Source of the DNA: Vibrio sp. 99-8-1
GTDB lineage: Bacteria > Pseudomonadota > Gammaproteobacteria > Enterobacterales > Vibrionaceae
Length of the DNA stretch: 64,000 bases
Direction: 5' to 3'
NCBI RefSeq assembly: GCF_013114595.1
Contig: NZ_VTXE01000025.1
Location: 1 to 64,000 of the forward strand
The translations under genes were made by a program, and so were the position numbers. Numbering within the stretch: the stretch's first letter is position 1; each line of letters starts with the position of its first letter. Shown here piece by piece: positions 1-6,021 of this stretch. The notes beneath the pieces are model-generated. The model saw only the letters and a list, made by a program, of their open reading frames with translations, searched no databases and was not told where the DNA came from.

Positions 1-106
1 GGCACTGGAATTTGCCAGTGCGGGGTAAGCATATGTTTTATTGAGTTTCTATGTCAATAACTGACTGATGGTTTGCGATAGGTTTAGTGTTTTTACTACT
101 TAAAAG
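1..106. repeat. 106-bp direct repeat, left copy
   Basis: This segment matches 4647-4752 at 103 of 106 positions, read by eye at a constant offset of 4646. It opens with a hairpin, CACTGG and CCAGTG arms around a 6-nt loop, and ends at TAAAAG; after that the two copies diverge completely. The left edge coincides with the window start, so the repeat may extend further upstream. It encodes nothing recognisable. Together the copies bound an accessory segment of about 4.6 kb. Confidence 0.85.
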
Positions 107-172
107 TAACAACTGGGACAGCCATCTTAATATTTAAAATGCATGTCCTCGTTGTGCACGTTGTGCTCGGAA
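107..172. repeat. REP-like palindromic element, copy 1
   Basis: The left arm contains GGGACAGCCATCTTAA (114-129) and the right arm TTAAAATGCATGTCC; they form an imperfect hairpin. The right arm is followed by two short CGTTGTGC units. Related arms occur at 1950, 2900-3016 and 3084-3160, so this is a dispersed palindromic family. The layout resembles REP elements mobilised by RAYT transposases, but no RAYT gene lies in the window, so that link is inference. Confidence 0.6.
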
Positions 173-214
173 TTTTATAAGTAAGCAGATATCTCTGTTG
201 AAGTTTTAATTGAA

Positions 215-242
215 AATGCCAGAGGTTAGTGCCTCTGGCATT
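215..242. terminator. Bidirectional intrinsic terminator
   Basis: A perfect 11-bp stem, AATGCCAGAGG with CCTCTGGCATT, encloses a 6-nt loop. It is followed by TTTTTGC on the plus strand and TTTTC on the minus strand. It sits 43 nt past the stop of the minus-strand oxidoreductase gene, which it should terminate. Confidence 0.85.
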
Positions 243-284
243 TTTGCATAAGCGCCTTCTATTTTATTTGACACTGAATACCTG

Positions 285-926
285 TTAACTGCTGGTAGCT
301 ACAAAGGGCAATTTATTGTGCCAGTCAGGCTTATCCAGTACGTCCAACATAAGATCTGCCAACTGAGCGGCATCGACTTTCATCCCCATAGTTTTAGTAT
401 TTGAAAACTGAATACTGCCCGCCAGATTATTAGTAATCATTGGTGGTCGAAAAGTGGTATAAGCAAGCCCCGAAGAGCGCAACAAAGTAATCTCAAGTTC
501 TTTAGCCGGCGTTATTTCCGGTACAGTTAACTTCATTAACCAGCGCATAATATGACGGGAAATCGTAATTTTTTCTCCCTTATATGAAGCACTTGCACCC
601 GCTACATTAACAATTCGGGTTATTCCTTTGGCATTCATTTCATTGATGAGTGACGTCATTGCCTTACCAAACTGCTCTGCCTTAGGCCCCCCTTTTCGTA
701 CAGATGGTGGTCCGATTGTGCTGATTACTAAATCGACCCCTTCTAGGGTTTTTGCCTGATCTTGAGGAGAAAAGTAATCGCCGGTGACGATCTCTACTTT
801 GTCACTGAGTTCACCTAGTTTGTCCGGGCTACGAACCAGTGCTTTGACTTCAATTTTTTGCTCGAGGGCTGATGCTACAATTTTTCTTCCTAACATGCCG
901 GTTGCTCCGAATAGCGCGATCTTCAT
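285..926 (-). CDS. NAD(P)-binding oxidoreductase, NmrA/atypical SDR family
   Basis: The 213-aa product begins with a Rossmann dinucleotide-binding motif, GATGMLGRK (GxxGxxG), followed by the LVRSPDKL segment typical of NmrA-like and atypical short-chain dehydrogenase/reductase proteins. The length fits the small members such as the YwnB/BVR-B-like group. No Tyr-Lys catalytic pair is evident, as expected for atypical members, so the substrate cannot be told. The ATG follows an AGGAG ribosome site at good spacing. The gene is divergent from a LysR regulator across 131 bp, the classic arrangement for a regulator and its target. A strong terminator follows the stop. The family call is firm; function as reductase, sensor or stress protein is open. 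Confidence 0.85.
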   Translation of the reverse strand: MKIALFGATGMLGRKIVASALEQKIEVKALVRSPDKLGELSDKVEIVTGDYFSPQDQAKTLEGVDLVISTIGPPSVRKGGPKAEQFGKAMTSLINEMNAKGITRIVNVAGASASYKGEKITISRHIMRWLMKLTVPEITPAKELEITLLRSSGLAYTTFRPPMITNNLAGSIQFSNTKTMGMKVDAAQLADLMLDVLDKPDWHNKLPFVATSS

Positions 927-983
927 ACCTTCTCCTGATTCGTCTCTTCAATTACTTAGTTGATAACAAAATTATATTTGGTT

Positions 984-1008
984 CACATGTGCAATGTAAC
1001 TAGCTACA
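984..1008. promoter_or_regulatory. Candidate LysR operator between divergent genes
   Basis: Two dyads lie in the 131-bp divergent spacer: CACATGTG (984-991) and TGTAACTAGCTACA (995-1008). The second is nearly palindromic, with the T and A ends seen in LysR T-N11-A boxes. Position and symmetry fit an operator for the regulator starting at 1058, but binding is inferred only. Confidence 0.35.
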
Positions 1009-1057
1009 ATTGAAATCCGCTGTTCCATTAATGCACCAGTAGAAATAGGAGTCAGAT

Positions 1058-2002
1058 GTGGTAACAAATCAATTTGAGTGGGATGACCTACGTGTTTTTC
1101 TGGCTATTTATCGAGGGCGCTCAGTTCGCTCAGCTGCCCGTATAATGGAGGTAAGTCATTCAACGATATCTCGCAGGCTTCAGGCGATGGAAGAGCAGAT
1201 GGAGAGAAAACTGTTTTTGCGTCATCAGAACGGTTTTATTCTCACTGAAACGGGTGAGGCTATGGTTGAGCGGGCAGAACGGGTGGAAACTGAGATCCTC
1301 AGTATGCAGCGAGAGGTGTTTGGAAAAGATTCGACTCTGGCTGGAGTCATTCGTATCACTGCTATCCCTCAGATTGTTCAACACTTGCTGATGCCATGTG
1401 TGAAGGAGTTCTCCCTGCTTTACCCTGAAATTGATCTTCAAATTGATTCCAGTTATCAACTAAGTAATTTAAGCCGGCATGATGCCGATGTTGCTATCAG
1501 AGTACAGAAGCAACCGGATGATCATTTAATCGGACGCAGATTACCAGACTTAGCCAGTGCAGTTTATGCGACAGAGGAATACACGAAAGAGCATAGATTT
1601 ACCGGACAATCTCCCACAGCTCAATGGGTTGGATGGATTGCTAATGGTAAGGAAATGGATAAGTGGCACAATAAGACGCCATTTCGGAACTGCAGTGTAA
1701 AGCATCGCATTTATGATCCTGTTTCTCATGTACAAGCGATTAAACACGGATTAGGGTTTTCCATCTTATTTTGTTTTGTCGGTGATAATGATGAGGATCT
1801 AGTTAGGGTGAAAGGGCAGCAACAGCTTAAAAGCTCTCCATGCTGGATATTGAGTCATCCTGATGTTTTTGCCACAGAGAGGGTACGTATTTTCGTGCGA
1901 TTTCTTCATAACTACTTAACGGAAAGGAAAGCCAGATTAAGTGGTGAAGCAACAACAGGGACAGCCACCTTAATAAACATAACAAATAACGCAGGTGATT
2001 AG
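1058..2002 (+). CDS. LysR-family transcriptional regulator
   Basis: The 314-aa protein has an N-terminal winged helix-turn-helix (residues about 8-67, with RSAARIMEVSHSTISRRL as the recognition region) and a LysR substrate-binding domain (about 95-295). It starts at GTG 7 nt after an ATAGGAG site. It probably controls the divergent NAD(P)-binding oxidoreductase gene, as LysR proteins often regulate a divergent neighbour. The last 15-20 residues, including TTGTATLINITNN, are read from a REP-like repeat arm (1950-1979), so the natural C-terminus has probably been replaced. The next gene starts at a GTG overlapping its TAG. The effector is unknown. Confidence 0.9.
   Translation: MVTNQFEWDDLRVFLAIYRGRSVRSAARIMEVSHSTISRRLQAMEEQMERKLFLRHQNGFILTETGEAMVERAERVETEILSMQREVFGKDSTLAGVIRITAIPQIVQHLLMPCVKEFSLLYPEIDLQIDSSYQLSNLSRHDADVAIRVQKQPDDHLIGRRLPDLASAVYATEEYTKEHRFTGQSPTAQWVGWIANGKEMDKWHNKTPFRNCSVKHRIYDPVSHVQAIKHGLGFSILFCFVGDNDEDLVRVKGQQQLKSSPCWILSHPDVFATERVRIFVRFLHNYLTERKARLSGEATTGTATLINITNNAGD
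1950..1979 (+). repeat. 30-nt direct repeat (REP-like left arm), copy 2
   Basis: This 30-nt stretch, with the core AACAACAGGGACAGCCACC, is identical to 2900-2929, exactly 950 bp away. It is in frame at the end of the LysR gene. Only the left arm is present; the right arm found in other copies is missing. The two repeats bracket the immunity-like gene pair. Confidence 0.8.
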
Positions 2003-2511
2003 TGTTTGTAGATAAATATAAGTTAGCCAGTCAAAATGAGTTCCTGAAACCAAAATTTAGTGCTTTTGCTAAGGCTGAACCATGGACGAAAATGAAATCT
2101 GGGCAATATAGTTCGGGTCTTATCACGGTTGTTGATGAAGGTTTTGATGACTCTTTTTTAAGAAGCTGGTCTTGGCTAATAAAAGATAAACCATTACTAC
2201 TTGCTACAACTGCTTGGGGAGACTTTATTTATGCATGTGGCCGAGAGAAGAAGTTTTTTATTGTTCTAGTTGATCAATTTAGGAAGTTTGCGCTTGGTAA
2301 TAGCTTATCCGCAGTTTTTGATAAAAATGTCGCTTCTCCTGATTTTATGTTGCAAATACTGAGGCTTAATGAATTTGATAAAGCAATGAAGGTTGTTGGT
2401 GAACTTGAGTATGGAGAATGTTATGCCATTGAGCACAAGAGCAATTTGTTGCGTAAGAAAAATATATCTATTTTCCTTGATGTTTTAGGCCAAACGGGCA
2501 GACAATTGTAA
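2002..2511 (+). CDS. Probable T6SS-type immunity protein, GAD-like/DUF1851
   Basis: The 169-aa soluble protein has no signal peptide. Its middle part (residues about 45-90, LLATTAWGDFIYACGREKKF) resembles the GAD-like segment, and the end (about 125-165) resembles the DUF1851/Tdi1 C-terminal domain of T6SS effector-immunity proteins. This is recognition by eye of short patterns, so moderate confidence. The GTG start overlaps the LysR stop; an in-frame TGA at 1996-1998 rules out an earlier start. No effector gene is adjacent, so it would be an orphan immunity gene. A partner gene starts 18 nt downstream, and both lie between 30-nt direct repeats, which suggests acquisition as a cassette. Confidence 0.5.
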   Translation: MFVDKYKLASQNEFLKPKFSAFAKAEPWTKMKSGQYSSGLITVVDEGFDDSFLRSWSWLIKDKPLLLATTAWGDFIYACGREKKFFIVLVDQFRKFALGNSLSAVFDKNVASPDFMLQILRLNEFDKAMKVVGELEYGECYAIEHKSNLLRKKNISIFLDVLGQTGRQL

Positions 2512-2529
2512 CGTCAATGTTATTAAGGG

Positions 2530-2787
2530 GTGAGGTTGATTAAAGATTACCCATATAACTTAGCAATTGATGATTTTTCAAAATTTATCAGTCGCGTCGT
2601 CAAAGATAAAGTAGTGTTGCAAGAGTTTTTAGAGCTCCTTGAAGATGCGAGAGATAGAAAAACTTTCCCGATGCGAGGTTTACACCAAAAGCTTATGTCG
2701 TATAGAAAGGCTAAGGCTGACTACACTACTTTTACTGAAGGTGAGAGGGAAATGATCGAAGATTTGATGTATTTTTGGGGTAGTTGA
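2530..2787 (+). CDS. Small hypothetical protein, possible immunity partner
   Basis: An 85-aa product starts at GTG just after an AAGGGG ribosome-binding stretch. It is charged, predicted helical and cytoplasmic (LLEDARDRKTFPMRGLHQ in the middle, EREMIEDLMYFWG at the end). I do not recognise the family. It sits 18 nt after the immunity-like gene and is followed by a hairpin. Base composition and codon use look ordinary and there is no competing frame, so it is probably a real gene. Confidence 0.6.
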   Translation: MRLIKDYPYNLAIDDFSKFISRVVKDKVVLQEFLELLEDARDRKTFPMRGLHQKLMSYRKAKADYTTFTEGEREMIEDLMYFWGS

Positions 2788-2802
2788 ATTGAATTGCTAC
2801 GC

Positions 2803-2828
2803 AGCCTGATCCCCTACCAGATCAGGCT
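2803..2828 (+). terminator. Hairpin after the immunity-like pair
   Basis: A 9-bp stem, AGCCTGATC with GATCAGGCT, encloses an 8-nt loop and lies 15 nt after the stop of the small gene. There is no clear T tract, so termination strength is uncertain. Confidence 0.45.
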
Positions 2829-2899
2829 CACCACCTATACAAAATCCGTCCCCAAATCACCTCCTCGATGCCCCTAAATATCAGGGTAAATCAGTATTA

Positions 2900-3016
2900 C
2901 AACAACAGGGACAGCCACCTTAATAAACAAGTTTATTGTGCTTGTCCTGTTAGTTTACTGAGCAGATGAGAACTGACTGGTTTGAATCTTTTTTAAGATG
3001 CATGTCCTCGCTGTGC
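2900..3016. repeat. REP-like palindromic element, copy 3
   Basis: The left arm starts with the 30-nt sequence shared with 1950-1979; the right arm, with TTAAGATGCATGTCC, begins near 2993. They are about 65 nt apart and complementary at most arm positions. Most of the gene-free interval 2788-3254 is made of this element, the next one and the remnant at 3161. Confidence 0.6.
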
Positions 3017-3083
3017 TAGTTATCAGTTGAATTAATCTAAACGACACCTGATTACTTCCATAGAAACTCCAATCACAGGATCT

Positions 3084-3128
3084 AACGAGGATAGCCATCT
3101 TAATGATCTTAAGATGCATGTCCTCGTT
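3084..3128. repeat. REP-like palindromic element, copy 4
   Basis: Two 20-nt arms (3084-3103 and 3109-3128) enclose a 5-nt loop. Eight outer pairs (AACGAGGA with TCCTCGTT) and seven inner pairs (ATCTTAA with TTAAGAT) are perfect, with an internal loop between. This is the most symmetric copy of the family. Confidence 0.7.
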
Positions 3129-3160
3129 GTGTCCACTCGTTGTGTCATGCTCGTTGTGTC
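3123..3160 (+). repeat. Short tandem repeat CTCGTTGTGTC x3
   Basis: CTCGTTGTGTC occurs at 3123-3133, 3136-3146 and 3150-3160, separated by 2-3 nt. It follows the right arm of the palindrome. A degenerate two-unit version follows copy 1 near 145-168. Confidence 0.8.
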
Positions 3161-3277
3161 AAAAAGGTAAATGTTTATATTGATACCTTGGGTATTGGAG
3201 ATATAGGCGAAGTTCTGCCTGAAGGTAAAATTATAGAAGAAGAGTTTAAATCATATGTTCAAGGTGCTACAGAATAG
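3161..3277 (+). pseudogene. 3' remnant of a lost gene upstream of membrane protein A
   Basis: An open frame without a start runs from the edge of the tandem repeat to TAG at 3275-3277. It encodes about 38 residues, including YIDTLGIGDIGEVLPEG and ending KSYVQGATE. It overlaps the ATG of the next gene by 23 nt in another frame. This arrangement suggests the C-terminal stump of a translationally coupled upstream gene whose body was lost when the repeats arrived. In this setting a toxin or effector is plausible, but the remnant is too short to name. Confidence 0.5.
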
Positions 3278-3572
3278 GGTCTTATGGCCAAACAAGTATT
3301 TAGGCGAAAAGTCTAGGCTATTGATAATATTTACCCTCATTGGCTTTATATTGTTCAGAGCTATAGAGTATTGGGGGGCTTTCAGCACAATTAGAGTGTC
3401 ACACTTTCTGGCTCTTTATATGATCCTAGTTGTCAGAAGCTTTTTATATGATAAAGAACTTCCAATTGGAACGATTTCATTTGAATATAAACCGGATGAT
3501 GAAAGTAGTCAGTCTTCTAGGCTTATAATTGTTTTTGGTAGTTTAATAATCTATGGAATTTGCCTTATTTAA
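3255..3572 (+). CDS. Small membrane protein A, tandem paralogue
   Basis: The 105-aa protein has hydrophobic segments at about 22-40, 48-65 and 88-104. It is a paralogue of the product at 3705. Both share an LWPxKYxG start, an ALYxI segment, a central FL..xxPIGTIxxEY motif and a closing membrane segment. I do not know the family. Small membrane proteins in tandem copies, each overlapping the end of a different upstream stump, are typical of immunity genes kept after loss of toxins, but that is inference. AT content is clearly higher than in flanking core genes. Confidence 0.65.
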   Translation: MFKVLQNRVLWPNKYLGEKSRLLIIFTLIGFILFRAIEYWGAFSTIRVSHFLALYMILVVRSFLYDKELPIGTISFEYKPDDESSQSSRLIIVFGSLIIYGICLI

Positions 3573-3653
3573 ATAGTCATATAAATTTTGTGATTTATAG
3601 ACATCGAATAAAAAAATGGATTATGAAAGGGATAGGCATCTTATGGGTTTAAA

Positions 3654-3721
3654 CGATACCCAAAGACGAAGAAGTAAAAAAATCAGTTATAGAGTATTTT
3701 AAAAATGATGAAACTAAATAA
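3654..3721 (+). pseudogene. 3' remnant of a lost gene upstream of membrane protein B
   Basis: Ending at TAA (3719-3721) is a short frame reading IPKDEEVKKSVIEYFKNDE, closed upstream by an in-frame stop. It overlaps the next ATG by 17 nt, exactly as the remnant at 3161 overlaps its neighbour, and its composition (E, K and F near the end) is similar. It is probably the tail of a second lost upstream partner. Confidence 0.4.
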
Positions 3722-4022
3722 CCTAATATGGCCACACAAGTACATAGGACTGACTATGAGAAACATGATCATGGGTCTAGTCGTTGTCTTATGGGTTGGC
3801 TCAATTTATTACCATTTTAGTTATCTAAACACGGTTTCTGCTTTGCATCTAGTAGCACTGTATCTAATTTTTTTAATGTGGTGTTTTTTAAATAATAGAA
3901 CAATGCCTATTGGCACCATTTTGGTTGAGTATGAAAAAGATAGTCAAGGTATTCAGCTTCAGAGATTTATTAAGTTTTTGATTTGTATTGTTGCGTTGTG
4001 GTATTGCTTACTCCCGCGATAA
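3705..4022 (+). CDS. Small membrane protein B, tandem paralogue
   Basis: This 105-aa protein is the same length as its upstream paralogue and shares NLIWPHKYIG, LVALYLIFL and MPIGTILVEYE with it. Three hydrophobic segments are visible (about 20-38, 45-62 and 88-103). ATG ATG starts are available at 3705 and 3708. A hairpin follows the stop. Function is unknown; an immunity-type role is possible from context only. Confidence 0.65.
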   Translation: MMKLNNLIWPHKYIGLTMRNMIMGLVVVLWVGSIYYHFSYLNTVSALHLVALYLIFLMWCFLNNRTMPIGTILVEYEKDSQGIQLQRFIKFLICIVALWYCLLPR

Positions 4023-4049
4023 ATTGAAAAATGGTAAATATTCTCTTAG

Positions 4050-4075
4050 AACGCCACTCATCCGAGTGGCGTTCC
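4050..4075 (+). terminator. Hairpin after membrane protein B
   Basis: A perfect 10-bp stem, GAACGCCACT with AGTGGCGTTC, encloses a 6-nt loop and is followed by CTTCC. It lies 28 nt after the stop codon and is a likely terminator despite a weak T tract. Confidence 0.65.
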
Positions 4076-4095
4076 TTCCCTGAACCACCCAGAAT

Positions 4096-4115
4096 CTAAC
4101 AGGAATCTAACAGGG
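4096..4115 (+). repeat. Degenerate REP-like arm
   Basis: The sequence CAGGGACATGCACC resembles the GGGACAGCCACC arm of the other elements but has no matching second arm nearby. It may be a decayed copy. Confidence 0.35.
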
Positions 4116-4203
4116 ACATGCACCTCATGAAAAAACTAATATAAGTTTTTTGTAGAGTTTTCAATCTTTAATAGCTAATTGAATTTATTAAGATAATCAT
4201 GAA

Positions 4204-4230
4204 GAAAGGCACCTGACAATGGTGCCTGTC
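4204..4230 (-). terminator. Intrinsic terminator of the 48-aa gene
   Basis: Read on the minus strand, AGGCACC and GGTGCCT form a stem followed by TTCTT, starting about 10 nt after the stop of the small gene at 4240. Its position supports that gene being real and on the minus strand. Confidence 0.65.
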
Positions 4231-4239
4231 TTTTATCTA

Positions 4240-4386
4240 TTATTCTTCATCCAGATGCTTAAACTGGTTAAGCAATGTCAGCAGAAAAACACGTATTTCG
4301 TTATCAATTGGGGTGTTATCGCAGTTTGCGTTAAGGATAAAGTCTTCAACTTGCAGATAGAAATCAGGTTCGTTTTGATGGGCCAT
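4240..4386 (-). CDS. 48-aa conserved-looking small protein
   Basis: The minus strand encodes MAHQNEPDFYLQVEDFI through to NQFKHLDEE. The ATG is preceded by a near-perfect GGAGGT ribosome site 4 nt upstream, and a terminator follows the stop. The protein is acidic, soluble and predicted helical, with a single Cys. I cannot name the family. It should be preferred over the longer plus-strand frame in the same place, which lacks a good start site and has an atypical composition. Confidence 0.7.
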   Translation of the reverse strand: MAHQNEPDFYLQVEDFILNANCDNTPIDNEIRVFLLTLLNQFKHLDEE

Positions 4387-4582
4387 GGTGACCTCCGATG
4401 GTTCATTTCTAGCTTATATCACCACTCAAAGGTACTAATCAAAGGGTGGTGAACTGAACAAGGTTAGTACTACCGCACCATCGACACGGTCAACCGAAGT
4501 TGCCTCGCTCAGTCCACCATAATTCAGTTTATTGTCCATTAGTTAGACAAATTCACCGTGTTCAGGTGTGACAAAGCCGCAT

Positions 4583-4607
4583 ATAAAAAAACCAGCATAA
4601 AGCTGGC
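4583..4607 (-). terminator. Minus-strand intrinsic terminator
   Basis: On the minus strand CCAGC TTTAT GCTGG is followed by a run of seven T. A second small dyad, GGCAT with ATGCC, overlaps it. It points leftward from the direct repeat and could end transcripts coming from the DUF2860 gene or from the repeat itself. The rest of 4453-4646 shows nothing recognisable. Confidence 0.55.
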
Positions 4608-4646
4608 ATTTACATGCCGATGGTTAAAAAGCAGGGTACTAATCCC

Positions 4647-4752
4647 GACACTGGATTTTGCCAGTGCGGGGTAAGCATATGTTTTATTGAGTTTCTATGT
4701 CAACAACTGACTGATGGTTTGCGATAGGTTTAGTGTTTTTACTACTTAAAAG
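4647..4752. repeat. 106-bp direct repeat, right copy
   Basis: This copy differs from 1-106 at three positions (4648, 4656 and in the CAACAACTG segment). The long stem at its start extends here to CCCG on the left and CGGGG on the right. It directly borders the 3' side of the DUF2860 gene. Confidence 0.85.
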
Positions 4753-4766
4753 GACAGGCAGCGCAT

Positions 4767-4796
4767 CAGAGGCTATGTTTTTGTTCATAGCCTCTG
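4767..4796 (-). terminator. Hairpin downstream of the DUF2860 gene
   Basis: A perfect 11-bp stem, CAGAGGCTATG with CATAGCCTCTG, and an 8-nt loop lie about 40 nt past the stop of the minus-strand gene. There is no T tract, so it may act in 3'-end protection as much as in termination. Confidence 0.55.
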
Positions 4797-4837
4797 AAAC
4801 ATACAGTATTTAAAATAAAGAGTTACTCAAGTAGGCT

Positions 4838-5806
4838 CTAGAACATATAGGTTAAACCAACACCAACCATGTATTCACTTTTGTCGTAAAAAGTAATGTT
4901 TGAGTTTGTTTTATCGTAGCCAACTAGCGCATTGAATCCCCAGTCTTCCCAACCAAATACTTCTTCGTATTCGTAGCCCACATTAAAACTTAGGCTATTG
5001 TCTTTTTGTGTTTTGGAGAAAACAGGATTTAATGCAGCAAATTTCTTGTGGTTATAATCCATGTTAAAGGACATAGCATGCTGATCGAAACGTCTTAAAT
5101 AAGTTAGAGATAAACCATACTCATCAAATGACATCGCTTTGCCGTCGGCATCAAAATTATGGTACGAAACGCTTGGAGAGAAAAACGACTCTTCACTTAT
5201 AGGAAGTTCACTGGATAAAGATAGGTAGTAACCTTTACCGTCACGCTGCATCACTTTCTGCTGTGCTGCAGTTAAATGGCTAGCGGACTTTTCATTTTTA
5301 ATATCTTGATTGTAATAGGCAAAATCCATAGAGATAGGAGAGCCGAACATGTACTCATACTGGAAACGGTAGGTGTTGCCTGAAATATCACTTTTTTTGC
5401 GTTTGCCGGTAAATTTATACGGGTCTTCCCACACTTCACCTTTAATAACCGTCGGCAAGTAACCAAAAGAGAGCACCGATTCATCTGCTAGTTCAAAGGA
5501 ATAACCAAGCTCTAAAGCAAATATACCTTCGATAATATCGCTACGAGCGTTACCAAAATAGAGTTGATGATCATTGTCATCACCAAAGGTGTAACGTAAC
5601 TGCCCTAATGCTGAAAAACCTAAATCAGAGTTGGATTTAGCTTGGCTATTTTGTTTAGCCGTCTCATTTTCTGTACTTAGGTTGTTCTTACCGCTGCCAT
5701 ATCCTGTAAGCACACTGACTTCACCGCTTAAACCTTCTTCTCCTAACTCCGCATAGGCAGAGCTGCTAAGGATAATGCCTGCGGCTAATAGATAGATATT
5801 TTTCAT
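4838..5806 (-). CDS. DUF2860-family outer-membrane beta-barrel protein
   Basis: The 322-aa protein has a signal peptide (residues 1-19, cleavage after SSSAYA). It then shows alternating hydrophobic and polar strands typical of a beta-barrel, ending in the C-terminal signature GVGLTYMF with terminal Phe. The beginning of the mature part (GLSGEVSVLTGYGSGKNNLST) and the overall pattern match the Vibrio DUF2860 proteins as I know them. Their function is not established; a porin-like or small-molecule channel role is a guess. It stands alone on the minus strand with a hairpin after the stop and a 215-bp spacer upstream. Confidence 0.8.
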   Translation of the reverse strand: MKNIYLLAAGIILSSSAYAELGEEGLSGEVSVLTGYGSGKNNLSTENETAKQNSQAKSNSDLGFSALGQLRYTFGDDNDHQLYFGNARSDIIEGIFALELGYSFELADESVLSFGYLPTVIKGEVWEDPYKFTGKRKKSDISGNTYRFQYEYMFGSPISMDFAYYNQDIKNEKSASHLTAAQQKVMQRDGKGYYLSLSSELPISEESFFSPSVSYHNFDADGKAMSFDEYGLSLTYLRRFDQHAMSFNMDYNHKKFAALNPVFSKTQKDNSLSFNVGYEYEEVFGWEDWGFNALVGYDKTNSNITFYDKSEYMVGVGLTYMF

Positions 5807-6021
5807 GTAATTTCTCTGTTAGTTGACCGAGGTGAATAGTTTCTCTTAGAGGAGGTGAATGTAGAGTAAATGATATGGAATTTTAATGGTTAATTTGTCA
5901 ATAGCTAGCAACAGGGTGAAAAGTGATGCAATGATCATTAGAAATAGGGCGCCATGGCGAAATTAGATAGAGCTGAAAGAGTGGCAGGCAAATGCTAAAC
6001 AACGGCTTGCTTTGCAATTAA

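Noticed and set aside
1..40. tRNA- or small-RNA-like fold in the 106-bp repeat
   Set aside because: The hairpin has no cloverleaf or CCA-like end and no promoter was evident; kept only as a repeat.
3084..3160. CRISPR-like array
   Set aside because: The units are 11 nt with 2-3 nt spacers and there are no cas genes; it is a short tandem repeat.
4219..4452. 77-aa plus-strand frame
   Set aside because: It overlaps the 48-aa minus-strand gene, which has a strong ribosome site and a terminator. The plus frame starts in that terminator and has an atypical composition.
1..4752. Integron cassette array with attC sites
   Set aside because: The repeats lack the paired GTTAGGC/GCCTAAC-type core sites of attC and the genes are not evenly spaced cassettes; no integrase is seen.
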